Positions 1 through 14,101 are shown, counted from the first letter of the stretch. The stretch is DNA of 64,000 nt from Bacteroides sp. AN502(2024) (GCF_041227145.1 NZ_JBGFSP010000003.1:1736001-1800000); one strand, 5' to 3'. Program-made: numbers and translations. The notes: generated by a model not told the origin, from the sequence alone.

Positions 1-942
1 CAAATAGAGTTTTAACAGGTTCTTACCGCTATTCTCTATCAAAGGATATGCAGGGGTACTGATTGCCTTTACTTCCAATGCTATACCCGCAGAAATGAGG
101 TAGTCAAACTCATCCAAATAGTCATTAGTTCTTTTCCATTTCTTATCCTCAATATCCTTAATGACAACCCTTTTCTTTTTATTTTCAAGGTTTGATGGTA
201 TCATATCGAAAATACGGCGTATTTTCAATTTTTTATCATGTTCTTCCTCATATTTAGAAGCGTCAACACCGTATAAATCGTGAGCCTCTTTCTGAATAGA
301 ACGGAATTCAACCACATTACGACTCTCTACGAATATCTCAACGGCCTTTGGCAGACCGCCAACCAATAAATATTTCCTAAAGAGATCCATCATCTTATCA
401 TGCATCGTATCAGACAATGCCTGACTGTTCTTGAAACTCTCTCTCATAGCGTCAATAGCAACTTCTCCTACACCATTAGCATATAGAAACTCTTCAAAAT
501 CCATTGGATACATATGTTGTACATCCAAACTTCCGACAGGAACAGATTGTGTATTCTTCAATGTCACTCCAAGCAGAGAGCCACTAGCAATATAGGTAAA
601 TCTCTTCTCTTTCATCAAAAACTTAACAAGAGTAAGAAGATGGTCGTAGGCTTGTATCTCATCAATGAACACAAGGGTATTTTCCTTTTCCTTCATTTTG
701 TCGCCTGCAACAACACTCAAAGCCATATAGAAATCCTTTGTGGTTTTAGCTTCTGCGAAAATTCGGTCACCCAATTTATCCTCTTCCATATTTATTTCAA
801 TATAGTTAGAGAACATCTTTTCTCCCACATGGCGGACAATGTATGACTTACCTATCTGTCGGGCACCATCAATCAACAGCATCCTATCAGAATCTGATGA
901 GAGATATTCTTCAATCCGTTTTGTGATTTTTCTGTGTAACAT
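1..942 (-). CDS. AAA ATPase with DUF4143-type C-terminus (3' end beyond window)
   Basis: The start codon is at 942-940 and the frame stays open to base 1, giving 314 residues without a stop. A Walker A motif (GARQIGKS, residues 26-33) and a Walker B (LVFIDEIQ, Asp94-Glu95) lie in the N-terminal AAA_14-like domain. The following part (PMDFEEFLYANG, then KYLLVGGLPKAVE) matches the usual linker into the DUF4143 domain. Members are soluble ATPases common in gut Bacteroides; their biological role is not established. The gene stands alone with its own promoter at 964-971. Family assignment is firm, function is not. Confidence 0.9.
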   Translation of the reverse strand, partial: MLHRKITKRIEEYLSSDSDRMLLIDGARQIGKSYIVRHVGEKMFSNYIEINMEEDKLGDRIFAEAKTTKDFYMALSVVAGDKMKEKENTLVFIDEIQAYDHLLTLVKFLMKEKRFTYIASGSLLGVTLKNTQSVPVGSLDVQHMYPMDFEEFLYANGVGEVAIDAMRESFKNSQALSDTMHDKMMDLFRKYLLVGGLPKAVEIFVESRNVVEFRSIQKEAHDLYGVDASKYEEEHDKKLKIRRIFDMIPSNLENKKKRVVIKDIEDKKWKRTNDYLDEFDYLISAGIALEVKAISTPAYPLIENSGKNLLKLYL

Positions 943-963
943 ATTACTTCCTTTTTGTTAGTG

Positions 964-971
964 CAAAGATA
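964..971 (-). promoter_or_regulatory. Bacteroides -7 promoter element for the AAA ATPase gene
   Basis: The minus strand reads TATCTTTG, a perfect match to the Bacteroides sigma-ABfr -7 consensus TAnnTTTG, 22 bases ahead of the ATG at 942. Confidence 0.7.
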
Positions 972-1174
972 ATACATTTTTCGGTACGAGGTGCGTTTTC
1001 CTATGAAAAGCCACTACGAAAAACAGCGTTTTCGCATAAATGCGCATAGTAAAAAGGTGCGTTTTCTGCAACATCCTCATCGGTTCTTCCGGGAAAAAGC
1101 ACTGGTTGGTTGGGAGTGTAAGGACGAAAATAAAAGAAGGTGCGTAATTTTGAACACACACTCGTGCAGTTCAA

Positions 1175-1190
1175 TTTGACACACCCTCTT
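1175..1190. repeat. Solo arm of the dispersed TGACACACCCTC repeat
   Basis: TTTGACACACCCTCTT matches the outer arm of the two full elements at 21157-21252 and 52121-52222. Only one arm is present here, just past the stop codon of the SusD-like gene. The rest of 943-1203 holds the ATPase promoter and GCGTTTTC-containing intergenic sequence; short open frames there have no protein-like features. Confidence 0.5.
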
Positions 1191-1203
1191 CACTTATTCA
1201 TAA

Positions 1204-2859
1204 TTACCAGCCTTTATTCTGACCTAAATTAGGATTCTTATAATACTCTGCCTGTGGTATAGGATATAAGTACATCTTATCATCCCAATTACGTGTTTCA
1301 AGCAATTCTTTCTTATAAACGGGCAAGCCGTTTTCCATGGTGATCTTGATACAGTAAATAGCTTTGGTTTTATCACCGATCTTCCAACGGCGGATATCCC
1401 AGAACCTATGGTCTTCGAATGCAAGTTCCACTCGTCTTTCACGACGAATACTTTCCGTAAACGCCTCGCCGTTTGTTGTAATGGCAGGCATATCGGCAGC
1501 AGCACGCACCTGATTCAGTGCCTCACGTGCAGACAGCGGATGATCATTATCCTTATAATCGGCGTCTTTCCAAGCATCCATTGCTTCCGCATAGTTCAAG
1601 AGAATCTCCGCATAACGGAATATAATAAAATGATGCGGTTTCTTTTTCTCATTGGAAGGAGATAGAGAGACAGTCTCATTCATATACTTCTTCAAATAAT
1701 AACCTGTGGTAGTTGCTCCGGCTTTTCCGGCACCGTCTTTTCCTCCTTCATAAGACTGGATGGTCGAGTTCATCCATGTATCACCGTTACAAAGCACTGT
1801 TTTATAAAATCTCGGGTCCCTGCCTTCATACGGATTCTGCCCTGGTGTAATGTGTTCCCAGTCAAAGTCTTTTCCATCAGTCATCTGGAAGGCATCCACC
1901 AAATTCTGGGTGGGCACGTTGCCCGTATTACCCTTTTCATAACTGATAGGTAAATTGTTTGCTTCAAAATCAAAGCTTTCCCCATTTCTACGTTCAAAAA
2001 TCAATTGCGGAGATTTCAATACATCGTTTCCACCATTCTTGTCATACAGAGGATCGGCATTCGTCTTCGGCAAGCTGTACCAATTCTCTTTTATGATAGC
2101 ATAAGCCGCATCGGCAGCCGCTTTCCATTTATCGGCATCCCGGGAGGGATTATGCAACAAACTCGCCGCATAAAGCAGAGCGCGGGATTTCAATGCCAAC
2201 GCTGTACCTTTAGTCACACGCCCCGTCTCCGCCCAAAAGTCTTGATGACTGACAGGCAGTGTCCTGGCCGCATCATTACATTCGTCGCAGATATACTTTA
2301 TCACGTCATTGAAAGAACTCTTTTCCACACCGTTAATTTCATCCAATGTATACGTGCGTGTCAAGAGCGGAATATCACCGTACCGTTTAGCCAGTTCAAA
2401 CAGATAGAAAGCCCGCAACACCCGTAACTCTTCACGATACATGGTAGCCTTGGCAATGTCTTCTTCATACGTATCGTTCCAGCGGAAACGCTCCAATTTT
2501 TCCTGTGAATAGTTTTCAAGAAATGAATTGACGGAACGGATGGCTCCGTAGCATTTCGACCACATATTATCGACCGCATTGCTGGGACTCCAGGCATTGT
2601 TATAAAAGTCGTGAACATTATTATCACTCCAGACATAAACAGAATTATCCGTCGCAGACTCCCTCAAAGCACCATTGAGCACTCCGAGATCTCCGGGCAA
2701 CTGGCTATAAACATAGGTAGCCAAACCTTTCACATTGCTAAAGTAGGAATAGGCCTCTTCCCTGTCCAAGCCTGTCGATTCGTCCAGTTCGAGCAAACTA
2801 CACCCCGATACAGATAGCAGCAAACCTGTATATAGTATGATATATTTTCTCATGGTCAT
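1204..2859 (-). CDS. SusD/RagB-family glycan-binding lipoprotein (second pair)
   Basis: 551 residues. The N-terminus has a signal peptide ending in lipobox LSVSGC, so the protein should be lipidated and surface-exposed. The C-terminal signature RRERRVELAFEDHRFWDIRRWK is characteristic of SusD/RagB proteins, which cap the SusC channel and bind glycan. The start may be the ATG at 2859 or the one two codons later. The gene begins 8 bases after the stop of the SusC-like gene, so the two are surely one transcript. It is the last of four genes on this strand. The glycan bound cannot be read from the sequence. Confidence 0.93.
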   Translation of the reverse strand: MTMRKYIILYTGLLLSVSGCSLLELDESTGLDREEAYSYFSNVKGLATYVYSQLPGDLGVLNGALRESATDNSVYVWSDNNVHDFYNNAWSPSNAVDNMWSKCYGAIRSVNSFLENYSQEKLERFRWNDTYEEDIAKATMYREELRVLRAFYLFELAKRYGDIPLLTRTYTLDEINGVEKSSFNDVIKYICDECNDAARTLPVSHQDFWAETGRVTKGTALALKSRALLYAASLLHNPSRDADKWKAAADAAYAIIKENWYSLPKTNADPLYDKNGGNDVLKSPQLIFERRNGESFDFEANNLPISYEKGNTGNVPTQNLVDAFQMTDGKDFDWEHITPGQNPYEGRDPRFYKTVLCNGDTWMNSTIQSYEGGKDGAGKAGATTTGYYLKKYMNETVSLSPSNEKKKPHHFIIFRYAEILLNYAEAMDAWKDADYKDNDHPLSAREALNQVRAAADMPAITTNGEAFTESIRRERRVELAFEDHRFWDIRRWKIGDKTKAIYCIKITMENGLPVYKKELLETRNWDDKMYLYPIPQAEYYKNPNLGQNKGW

Positions 2860-2867
2860 CTCACATT

Positions 2868-5639
2868 TTAAAAGTTAATATTCAACCCGAAATAAACGGA
2901 AACCATATCCGGATAATTGATTTTCAGATCCTCACAGTTCATATACTTCACATGATCGAGCGAAAAAAGATTATTAGCTCTCGCATATACCTGAATCTTT
3001 TCCATTTTCATTTTCTTCACCCAAGAGGAAGGAAGGTTATAGTAAACATTCAAGTTGCGAAGTTTGAAATAGCTCCCGTTTTCCAACCACTGTGTACTGT
3101 TTCTAAAGTTATTGGCATTATCCAGCGTGGTCAGGCGGGGAACATTGGCGATATCTTTCGTTTCTTCCGTCCAGCGGATTCTATCGTTCAGATACCAGCT
3201 GGAAATATTCGTGTTGTTCCTCAACGGCCAATATACGCTAGCGGTATTCAACATCACACTATAATGGCCTACTCCTTGGAACAAAGCATCCACGCCGAAA
3301 CCTTTATATTCAAATCCCAAGTTAATGCCATAATAAATCTCCGGTATGGCAGTGGAATATCCTATCGCCTTCTGGTCATTGTTGTCAATCACGTTATCAC
3401 CATTCAGATCCCTGTACTTGACATCACCCGGACGTACTTCCGAGAATTTCTGTACCGGACTGCTCTTAATGTCCGCCTCATCTCTGAAATAACCGATAGC
3501 CTCCCAACCAAAACATTGTCCGATAGGGTAACCTTTTTTAGACAAATAGCCATACGGCTGATATCCCTCACCATTTTCTATGACTTTACTTTTGGCATAG
3601 GAGAAGTTGGCTCCGATATAGTAGTTGAAGTCCTTGTATTCCTTTTTCCACATAGCAGAGAGTTCCGTTCCTTTTGTTTCCACTTTCCCTGCATTCATTT
3701 GGGGAATAGTAACACCGATTGCAGATGAAATCAGACCACTTCCGTCAATCAGGATATTGGTACGCTTGTCATAAAAACCGTCAATAGAAAAAGTCAGTCC
3801 CTTGAACAGGCTCATATCCAAACCGATATTATATTTATCCGCAACTTCCAGGTCCAGTTGTTCCATGGCAAGCACTCCTTCCTTCAGACTGCTTCCGGCA
3901 GAAGTATTTCCGGCCTGAAAATAGTAAGAACCGCTTCCTATCCAATACTGCTTATCCATGTCATAATCATAAATATCATATCCGGAGCGTCCGTAAGAAG
4001 CGCGAAGTTTCAGATAATCGAAAGCAGAAACTTCTTTCATGAAATTCTCGTTCGAAAGTATCCAGGAGGCAGATATGGCGGGATATGCACGATACTTGTC
4101 GTTCTTCCCCAACACACTGCTGCCAAAACAGTTGGCTACGATATCCACCATATAACGGTTGTCAAAATTATAACCTGCGGTTCCGATGATGTATTGACGG
4201 TAACGACTGTTATTAGCTCCTGTCAACGTCATTGATTCCTGGCGGAACATAGCACTGGCCGTAAAATCATGTTTATTCCATGTCCGGTGATAATTGACCT
4301 TCGCTTCAAAATTGGCGTGTATGTATTGATTGGCCAAACCTTTATTGCTGATTTCCAGTTCATCGTTAGGATTACCGTAGTTTGTATAAACCGGCTCTCC
4401 GTCTGTACCTTTTTCAATGGTCTGGTACATAAAACTTTTCTTGGCTGTTTCCTGATAGGTCGCGTTATTATCATAAGCAATGGCGAGTTCCGCACTCAAT
4501 CCGCGAGTCAATACAGACAAGTCCTGCACCAACCGCAAGTCCGCCTGCAACATACGCTGATTCAGTTTATAATAGCCTACGTCCGCCAGATTGGCTATCG
4601 GGTTTGTTTTCAGCACATTGTTACTACCCCAGAATCCATTCTGTGTCTGTACGGGAAATGCAGCAGACGGGGTGTTGAAAATCTGTTCAAACAAAGTCGC
4701 TTCCGATGTGGTGGGACGCTTGCTTTCTCGCAGCATACCGAGCATACTCAATTTCAATTTCGTCGCGTCTGTGATATCCACATCCAGATTCATACGAAGA
4801 TTGAGGAAGTATTTCTTCATCTGGGAATTATAACGATCCGTATAATCGGTATACTTGCTATTCAGCAGTCCCATATCATTTTTGTAATTGAGGACACTGA
4901 AATAACGAAGCCGCTCTCCACCTCCGCGGAAAGTAAGGTCCAGTTGATGACTGGTCGTATGATTGCGTAACGCTTCTTCCTGCCAGTCCACATTCGGATA
5001 AAGATCGCTATTGGCTCCGGGCAGGAAAGAGGCCTCATCCATATCCGGTTGCAAGCCATCGTATCTCAACGCTTCATTACGGGCTTTGGCATAGGTATAA
5101 GCATCGGCAAATTCCGGCTGATTAACAGGCAAGCCTAAACCGAACTTGTAATCTACTTTGATATCTTTCTTGTTATATATACCGCGTTTGGTAGTTATCA
5201 ATACTACTCCGTTAGCACCTCTACCTCCCCAGAGAGCAGTAGCAGCACCGTCTTTCAAAACAGATATCGATTCTATCTCCGAAAGGTTGATATATTCAAG
5301 AGGCCGTGCAAAACCGTCTACTACAAATAAAGGTGTATCTCCATTCAGAGAACCGCGCCCCCGCACGTTAAGACGAGATTTATCTGTTCCCCAACTGGTG
5401 TTCTGCATCACATTCAATCCCGGTAACAGACCATAAATGGCATTGTAAGGACTAGTGGTGGCATTTTTATCTAATTCATCCGAATAAATGGTAGATACAG
5501 CCTGTGTCTTCCGTAATTCGGTTGTCGTCTGCGTGCCCAAATCGATTACCTTATCTTGTCCTTCATTATTTTGTGCTATACCCGTAGTGGCAAATACCAA
5601 CGAGAAAGCCATGATATAAAGTGATTTATTCATAATCAT
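2868..5639 (-). CDS. SusC/RagA-family TonB-dependent transporter lacking the N-terminal CarboxypepD-like domain
   Basis: 923 residues: signal peptide (cleavage near GIAQ), then almost directly the plug domain, with LNVRGRGSLNG, PLFVVDGF and the SusC hallmark GGRGANGVVLITTKRG around residues 90-155, then a beta-barrel ending in aromatic INF. It forms the outer membrane channel partnered by the SusD-like lipoprotein that follows. Most SusC proteins carry an N-terminal carboxypeptidase-regulatory-like domain before the plug, as the two other SusC-like proteins in this window do. Here only about 40 residues separate the signal peptide from the plug, so the protein is about 100 residues shorter than usual. 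Confidence 0.93.
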   Translation of the reverse strand: MIMNKSLYIMAFSLVFATTGIAQNNEGQDKVIDLGTQTTTELRKTQAVSTIYSDELDKNATTSPYNAIYGLLPGLNVMQNTSWGTDKSRLNVRGRGSLNGDTPLFVVDGFARPLEYINLSEIESISVLKDGAATALWGGRGANGVVLITTKRGIYNKKDIKVDYKFGLGLPVNQPEFADAYTYAKARNEALRYDGLQPDMDEASFLPGANSDLYPNVDWQEEALRNHTTSHQLDLTFRGGGERLRYFSVLNYKNDMGLLNSKYTDYTDRYNSQMKKYFLNLRMNLDVDITDATKLKLSMLGMLRESKRPTTSEATLFEQIFNTPSAAFPVQTQNGFWGSNNVLKTNPIANLADVGYYKLNQRMLQADLRLVQDLSVLTRGLSAELAIAYDNNATYQETAKKSFMYQTIEKGTDGEPVYTNYGNPNDELEISNKGLANQYIHANFEAKVNYHRTWNKHDFTASAMFRQESMTLTGANNSRYRQYIIGTAGYNFDNRYMVDIVANCFGSSVLGKNDKYRAYPAISASWILSNENFMKEVSAFDYLKLRASYGRSGYDIYDYDMDKQYWIGSGSYYFQAGNTSAGSSLKEGVLAMEQLDLEVADKYNIGLDMSLFKGLTFSIDGFYDKRTNILIDGSGLISSAIGVTIPQMNAGKVETKGTELSAMWKKEYKDFNYYIGANFSYAKSKVIENGEGYQPYGYLSKKGYPIGQCFGWEAIGYFRDEADIKSSPVQKFSEVRPGDVKYRDLNGDNVIDNNDQKAIGYSTAIPEIYYGINLGFEYKGFGVDALFQGVGHYSVMLNTASVYWPLRNNTNISSWYLNDRIRWTEETKDIANVPRLTTLDNANNFRNSTQWLENGSYFKLRNLNVYYNLPSSWVKKMKMEKIQVYARANNLFSLDHVKYMNCEDLKINYPDMVSVYFGLNINF

Positions 5640-5666
5640 TCTTCTTATTATTCAACGATTTGATTA

Positions 5667-7472
5667 TTACCAACCCGGATTCTGAATCAATCCGTATTTC
5701 TTGTTTATCTCATCTACAGGCAGAGGTAACAGGAAATACTTGTCGCTCCACTTCTCAGGTTTCGCATACTGGCGTGTTTCCGCCATTGCATGAGATATGG
5801 TATAAGAAAAGCCGCTTGGCTCACCGGGCGCTTTTTTTATAATCAGACGTGATAATTGTCTAGTAAATATATCTGCGCGTTTCCAACGTACCAGATCGAA
5901 ATAACGTACTTCTTCATAGCCGAACTCAATGGCTCTTTCGCGTAATATCGCTTCACGCAACGGTTTGCCGGCCGGCACATCTGCTGACGAAATCGCAGGC
6001 ATACCTGCACGCAGTCTGGTTTTATTCAAATAATCATAAGCAGTATTGCCAAACTCATCACGGACTTCCGCCTTATTCAATTCGTTCATCGCTTCGGCTA
6101 TATTCAGGTAAACCTCCGGAAGGCGAATCAACGGGCAAGAATAAAATTTACCATTCACTTCATCTTTGAAGTTCCGTATAAATTTTCTCATGGCAAGCCC
6201 ATTGTAGCTCATTCGTCCGTCTTTATAAGGCGACTGGGTGGCTCCTTGATAAATCTGCACTTTTTGAGCACCCGTAAACTTATCTCCATTCACTGCCACT
6301 GTTTCATACAGGCGGATATCCCTTCTGGGGTTTCCGTCCTTATCAAAGAAGGGGAATTTATGATGATCCGGATTGTTCCAGTCGAATTCCGTTCCATCTT
6401 TCATCTGAAACATATCGACATAGGTCAATGTAGGAGAAGCGACCCCGTAACGTACTTGGGCAAACGGAAGCTTTCCCGTAGCATAAGTGGTGAATCTTCT
6501 GGAAGAAATCAAGACTTCACCGTTATGACGATTGAAATATCCTGCTGCAAAATCATCGCGGGGATTACCTGTATTCACCAGCTGATATGCGTCCGAGTTC
6601 TTTTTATTAGCCCGCATGAACTCTAATCCGGCATCCAACGCCTTCTGCCATCTGTCCGGTGAATAGTTGCCATACCAAGTAAGGAATTGAGACGAAGCGT
6701 CTCCTTCCAGATAAGGTTTATCAGCATTAAATAAAGGACTCGCTACAAACTGAAGCACTCTGGACTTTAACGCTAAAGCAGAAGCAGCCGTCATGTGTCC
6801 GTCATGATCTGCATCCACCTGCCAAGGCAGTACAGCGGCTGCCGCATCCAATAGTCCAACGATCTTCTGTACAGTTTCTTCCACTGTCATACGAGGAAAT
6901 TTCATCGCATCTTCTGCCGTATATGCATGGTCTATCCACGGCATACCGCCATAATAACGGAGCATTTGAGAATAATGATAGGCAATGATTACTTGTGCTT
7001 CCGCTTTTCCTATCGCTTTCTCATCCGCAGTCATGTCCGACACTCTATCCACATTTTCAATGTAGATATAGGCTTTCCGGATACCATAAATCGGTCCTAC
7101 TCCGATTGTAGTACTGGCAACATCCAACCGATATGGAAGATGTTCCTGATAGGCATTTGTTCCGTCCACCGTTCCTGTATAAAATTTAGGTGCCCCCTTT
7201 TTCGTCCAGTCACCCAGATCGGTAAGCATTTCCAAGACACCATATCCCAGGCGTCCTTGCATCGGCAGATAATCCGGCAGAGAATGATAAGTTTCCGCCA
7301 ACGCCTGCTCAGCATATACCTTTTTGTTAAAAACAGAATCGATATTCTGTTCGTTACTTATCGGCTTATCCAGGAATTTCTCTCCAAACTTAAGATCTTC
7401 ACACCCTATCAGTGTCAATACAAAGAGAAAAAGACAGCCTATATACTTTTTATAGTTTTTCATTGTCAGCAC
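5667..7472 (-). CDS. SusD/RagB-family glycan-binding lipoprotein (first pair)
   Basis: 601 residues. A signal peptide with lipobox TLIGC predicts an outer membrane lipoprotein. The C-terminal signature REAILRERAIEFGYEEVRYFDLVRWKR identifies SusD/RagB. It follows the frameshifted SusC-like gene by 2 bases and precedes the second SusC by 27, so all four genes look like one operon. The start is either ATG at 7472 or the one three codons on (MKNYKKY), which gives a more typical signal peptide. It is intact although its SusC partner is not. Confidence 0.93.
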   Translation of the reverse strand: MLTMKNYKKYIGCLFLFVLTLIGCEDLKFGEKFLDKPISNEQNIDSVFNKKVYAEQALAETYHSLPDYLPMQGRLGYGVLEMLTDLGDWTKKGAPKFYTGTVDGTNAYQEHLPYRLDVASTTIGVGPIYGIRKAYIYIENVDRVSDMTADEKAIGKAEAQVIIAYHYSQMLRYYGGMPWIDHAYTAEDAMKFPRMTVEETVQKIVGLLDAAAAVLPWQVDADHDGHMTAASALALKSRVLQFVASPLFNADKPYLEGDASSQFLTWYGNYSPDRWQKALDAGLEFMRANKKNSDAYQLVNTGNPRDDFAAGYFNRHNGEVLISSRRFTTYATGKLPFAQVRYGVASPTLTYVDMFQMKDGTEFDWNNPDHHKFPFFDKDGNPRRDIRLYETVAVNGDKFTGAQKVQIYQGATQSPYKDGRMSYNGLAMRKFIRNFKDEVNGKFYSCPLIRLPEVYLNIAEAMNELNKAEVRDEFGNTAYDYLNKTRLRAGMPAISSADVPAGKPLREAILRERAIEFGYEEVRYFDLVRWKRADIFTRQLSRLIIKKAPGEPSGFSYTISHAMAETRQYAKPEKWSDKYFLLPLPVDEINKKYGLIQNPGW

Positions 7473-7474
7473 TA

Positions 7475-10400
7475 TTAAAAGGTTAGATTAATACCTAAAT
7501 TATATATTTTAATGATCGGATAAGAATCCGCATTATTCGGATTACATTCAGGATCCATGATATCAAACTTATCAAAGGTCAGCAGGTTATAACCCGTCAG
7601 TTTTATACCCAACTGCTGAATACCCAGCTTCTTCAATATCTTCTTATCCGTGAAGTTATATCCTATCGTCACATTCTTCAGCTTCAAATAAGAGCCGTCT
7701 CGCACCCACAAAGAGGAGGAACGCATATTATAAACTGAATTTGTCTCTGTAAACCGCGGCGTAGTAGCTGTGTTAGCGGTTTCCGGTGTCCAGCGCGTAT
7801 CTGCATGGAACTGCATCAAACCACGGATTTTACCATTTCCAAAAGGTTCTTCTGAAAGCCCCGTCCAGCAACAAAGAACGCTGTGCGGCACCCGTCCAGT
7901 TCATCGTCAGGAAAAAGCCTTTGTAATTAATACCATAATTCAAACCGAAGGTATAGGCCGGACGAGTCGGGTTTCCAATAATAGTCTGGTCATCGGAAGT
8001 AATTTCTTCATCACCGTTCAAATCGCGGTATTTCACATCACCCGGCTTCACAGACACACCCGGATCGGGCAGACCTTCCGACAGTTTGCCGTTCTCCCCG
8101 AAATCCGCCTCTGTATAAAAACCGTCCGCTACATATCCGAAGAGCGTTCCGACCGGATTTCCTGTCCGCCACATATAAGGCTCATTAGGCTCCACCTCGT
8201 CTTGGAAAATAATTTTATTCTTTGAGTAAGACACATTTGCCTGAACATTATACTGAACCTGCCCGATCTTGTCGTTCCACTTCACTTCTACTTCATATCC
8301 ATGATTTTTCACTTTACCCATATTTACAGCAGGTAGAATGGATGAAGTCAACCCCGTTAATAAAGGTATTGTCTTACGATTGATAAGAATATCTTTACGT
8401 TCTTCGAGGAAATAATCCAAAGAGATTTTCAGACGACTTTTCAAAAAATGAACGTCCAATCCGTAATTCTGTTTCAGCGCAGTTTCCCAAGTCACGTTCG
8501 GATTGCCCAAACGCTTCTCCAATGCACCCAGAATCAACGCCTTACTGTTATAACCGAAGTTGAATCCATACTTATTGTTATTCCACCCGTCTACTCCGCT
8601 CAGATTCACATCGTAAGAATCCGGCAGGAACAAGAAGCGGTTATTTCCAAGATTGTCATTTCCGACCAAGCCGACAGAAGCACGGAATTTCAAATAATCA
8701 ACCACCTTCTGCTTTTTCATAAAGGGCTCTTCCGACAGAATATAACCGATGGAGCCGGCAGGAAACGCACCGAATCTCTTACCCGGAGCAAAATTCTCAG
8801 AACCGTTATAACCGAAGTTAACTTCTGCCATATAGCGGGATTTATAATCATACGTCAGACGCCCTACAAAACCGATGTAAGCAGACGGTACTCCCACCCA
8901 TTGAGCGGGATAGTATTTCTTGCTCTGATTGTATAAGAACAATCCCCCGACATTATGAAAACCAAATTTACGGTTATATCTCAGACTTGCTTCCAGATAC
9001 CAGTCTCGTGCCCGCGAAGAAGTTTCCTCATATTGCAAGCTCTTGTTCTCTCCTTTGATTTTATAAACAATATTCTTGTTAAAATCCGGCGAATCATAAC
9101 CAAGCGACGGATCCTCCAAAGAAGACTGATAGAAAGGCATCAATTGTTCCACTTGCCCTTTACGCTTTTTGGTAAAACCATAACTCGTATTATAAGCACC
9201 TTTTATTTCCGCCGACAGCCCTTTGGTTATGAAGTCCAACTTCTGATTCACCAGAAGATCCAGATTCATCGTATTATTAATAGCAGTTGAGTAACCCGTC
9301 CCATAACATTTAGGCAAAGCACTGTTGCCCAGATTAATTTTATTATCAAACCGTTCTTCGGGGGTAACTATGAGTTGTCCGTCAATTACACCCGGACTGC
9401 TAAACGGAGTTGTCTGATTAATCAGTGTCCAGATCGAATTAGTCGCATCATTGATCATCGGTTCATTCCGGTTACCCACAATACCGCCGATGCTCATCTT
9501 CAGTGTGGTAGTCTTAGTTGCATTAAAGTCTAAATTCGCACGGTAATTGTATCTTTTGTATTTATAATTGTTATCATACCCCACTCCTTCAAACTGTTTC
9601 AGCAAACCATTCTGATATAAAAAACCTAAAGATATAAAGTAACGTATATCCTTTGTTCCTCCGGAAATATTCAGGTTATGCTGTGTTTGCACAGACGTTT
9701 TATTAAGCAGATACTTTCTCCAGTCGATACTGGGATACATAATAGGTTCATCATTCAACCTGAACCGTTCAATTGCATAATTATCGAACACCAAATCGTT
9801 TTCGGTAGCATTCGGCTTGTCATTCGTGATAATCTCGTTTCTTAAAGTAGCATATGTATAGCTGTCTGCCATTTCAAGCATACGGGTAGGCATCTGGATA
9901 CCGACCGAAGAATTCACGGAGATTTTCGCTTTGCCTTCCTTACCACGACGTGTAGTCACCAAAATTACGCCATTTGCACCACGCACACCGAACACGGCAG
10001 TAGCGGAAGCATCTTTCAGAACCGTCACATTCTCTATCTCATTCGGGTCCATTTGATAAAACGAACGTTCTATGCCATCCACCAAAATCAAAGGAGAGGA
10101 AGCACTTTCTGTCAAAGACCCTACTCCGCGAATAAACACCTTAGGGTCCTCCTTCCCCGGCTGACCGCTAGTCTGGACAGATGAGAGTCCTGTAATCTGA
10201 CCCGCCAGTGAATTGGCCACACTTGCATTTGGCGAACGTATCAGTGCCTCATTGTTTACAGCGGAAATGGCTCCTGTCAGAGTTTCTTTTTTTTGTGTAC
10301 CATAGGCCACAACGGTAACTTCCTGAAGTTCATTTGCCGTCTCTTTCAACACAATCTTCAGTTGTTTGCGTCCATTTAATGGCACTTCTCGAGGTTCATA

Positions 10401-10652
10401 TCCTATGAACGAAATCTGCAGAACAGCCTTTTGAGGATTGCTTACTTTTAAATGGAAAACACCATTCATGTCGGTAATAGCACCATTAGCAGCGCCTTTC
10501 TCCTTCACATTGGCACCAATCACTTCTAAACCGGATTCATCCAATACAGTTCCCGTTACAGTATTTTGTGCCCATACCAGGAGCGAACAACACATAAGCA
10601 TTAACGTACTGATGCACCTCTTGCATCTTTTTAGTCTCGTCAATTTATTCAT
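7475..10652 (-). pseudogene. SusC/RagA-family TonB-dependent transporter, interrupted by a one-base frameshift
   Basis: The first frame has a signal peptide (VWAQ), an N-terminal carboxypeptidase-like domain (TVTGTVLDESGLEVIGANV), the plug with GVRGANGVILVTTRRG, and most of the barrel, and stops at 7830. The last ~120 residues (FGNGKIRGLMQFHADTRW to LGINLTF) continue in another frame down to 7475. Removing one A of the AAAA run at 7841-7844 restores a continuous reading. This is either a real mutation that removes the last barrel strands, or a sequencing error in a short homopolymer. The start is placed at 10652 (MNKLTRLKRCKR), not the in-frame ATG at 10697, because it gives a normal signal peptide. 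Confidence 0.85.
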
Positions 10653-10715
10653 AATAAATTTAAGAATTAAAATAGGTTTATTAAAAAATTGTTGCAAATT
10701 AAATGAATACGATGT

Positions 10716-10744
10716 TTTTTAGTATACAATTATCATACTAAAAA
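10716..10744. promoter_or_regulatory. Perfect 10-bp inverted repeat upstream of the SusC/SusD operon
   Basis: TTTTTAGTAT (10716-10725) and ATACTAAAAA (10735-10744) are exact inverted repeats with a 9-base spacer, 64-92 bases ahead of the SusC start. A TTATTTTG promoter-like sequence lies beside it on the minus strand (10749-10756). It may be an operator. The remainder of the 10653-10993 gap shows no other structure apart from the divergent GH2 promoter. Confidence 0.4.
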
Positions 10745-10918
10745 GATACAAAATAATACATAACATGAAATGTCAAGCGTTAAATTTAGCTGTATTATCC
10801 ATCGTATCAGGGTGTCCCGCTAAAAAAATAAATCTATGCCAACTCCACATATCATTATCAGACTCCATTGGATAGTTCATAAATAAATCAAAAATGAAGT
10901 ATTGCCATACCTAATTAG

Positions 10919-14101
<3,183 letters not shown>

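Noticed and set aside
514..846. 110-codon plus-strand open frame
   Set aside because: It is antisense to the AAA ATPase gene, whose Walker motifs are clear on the other strand.
958..1179. Two overlapping short open frames on opposite strands (62 and 67 codons)
   Set aside because: No start context, no signal or fold features; they lie over intergenic GCGTTTTC repeats and the ATPase promoter.
2952..3728. 258-codon plus-strand open frame
   Set aside because: It is antisense to a SusC-like gene with full plug and barrel features.
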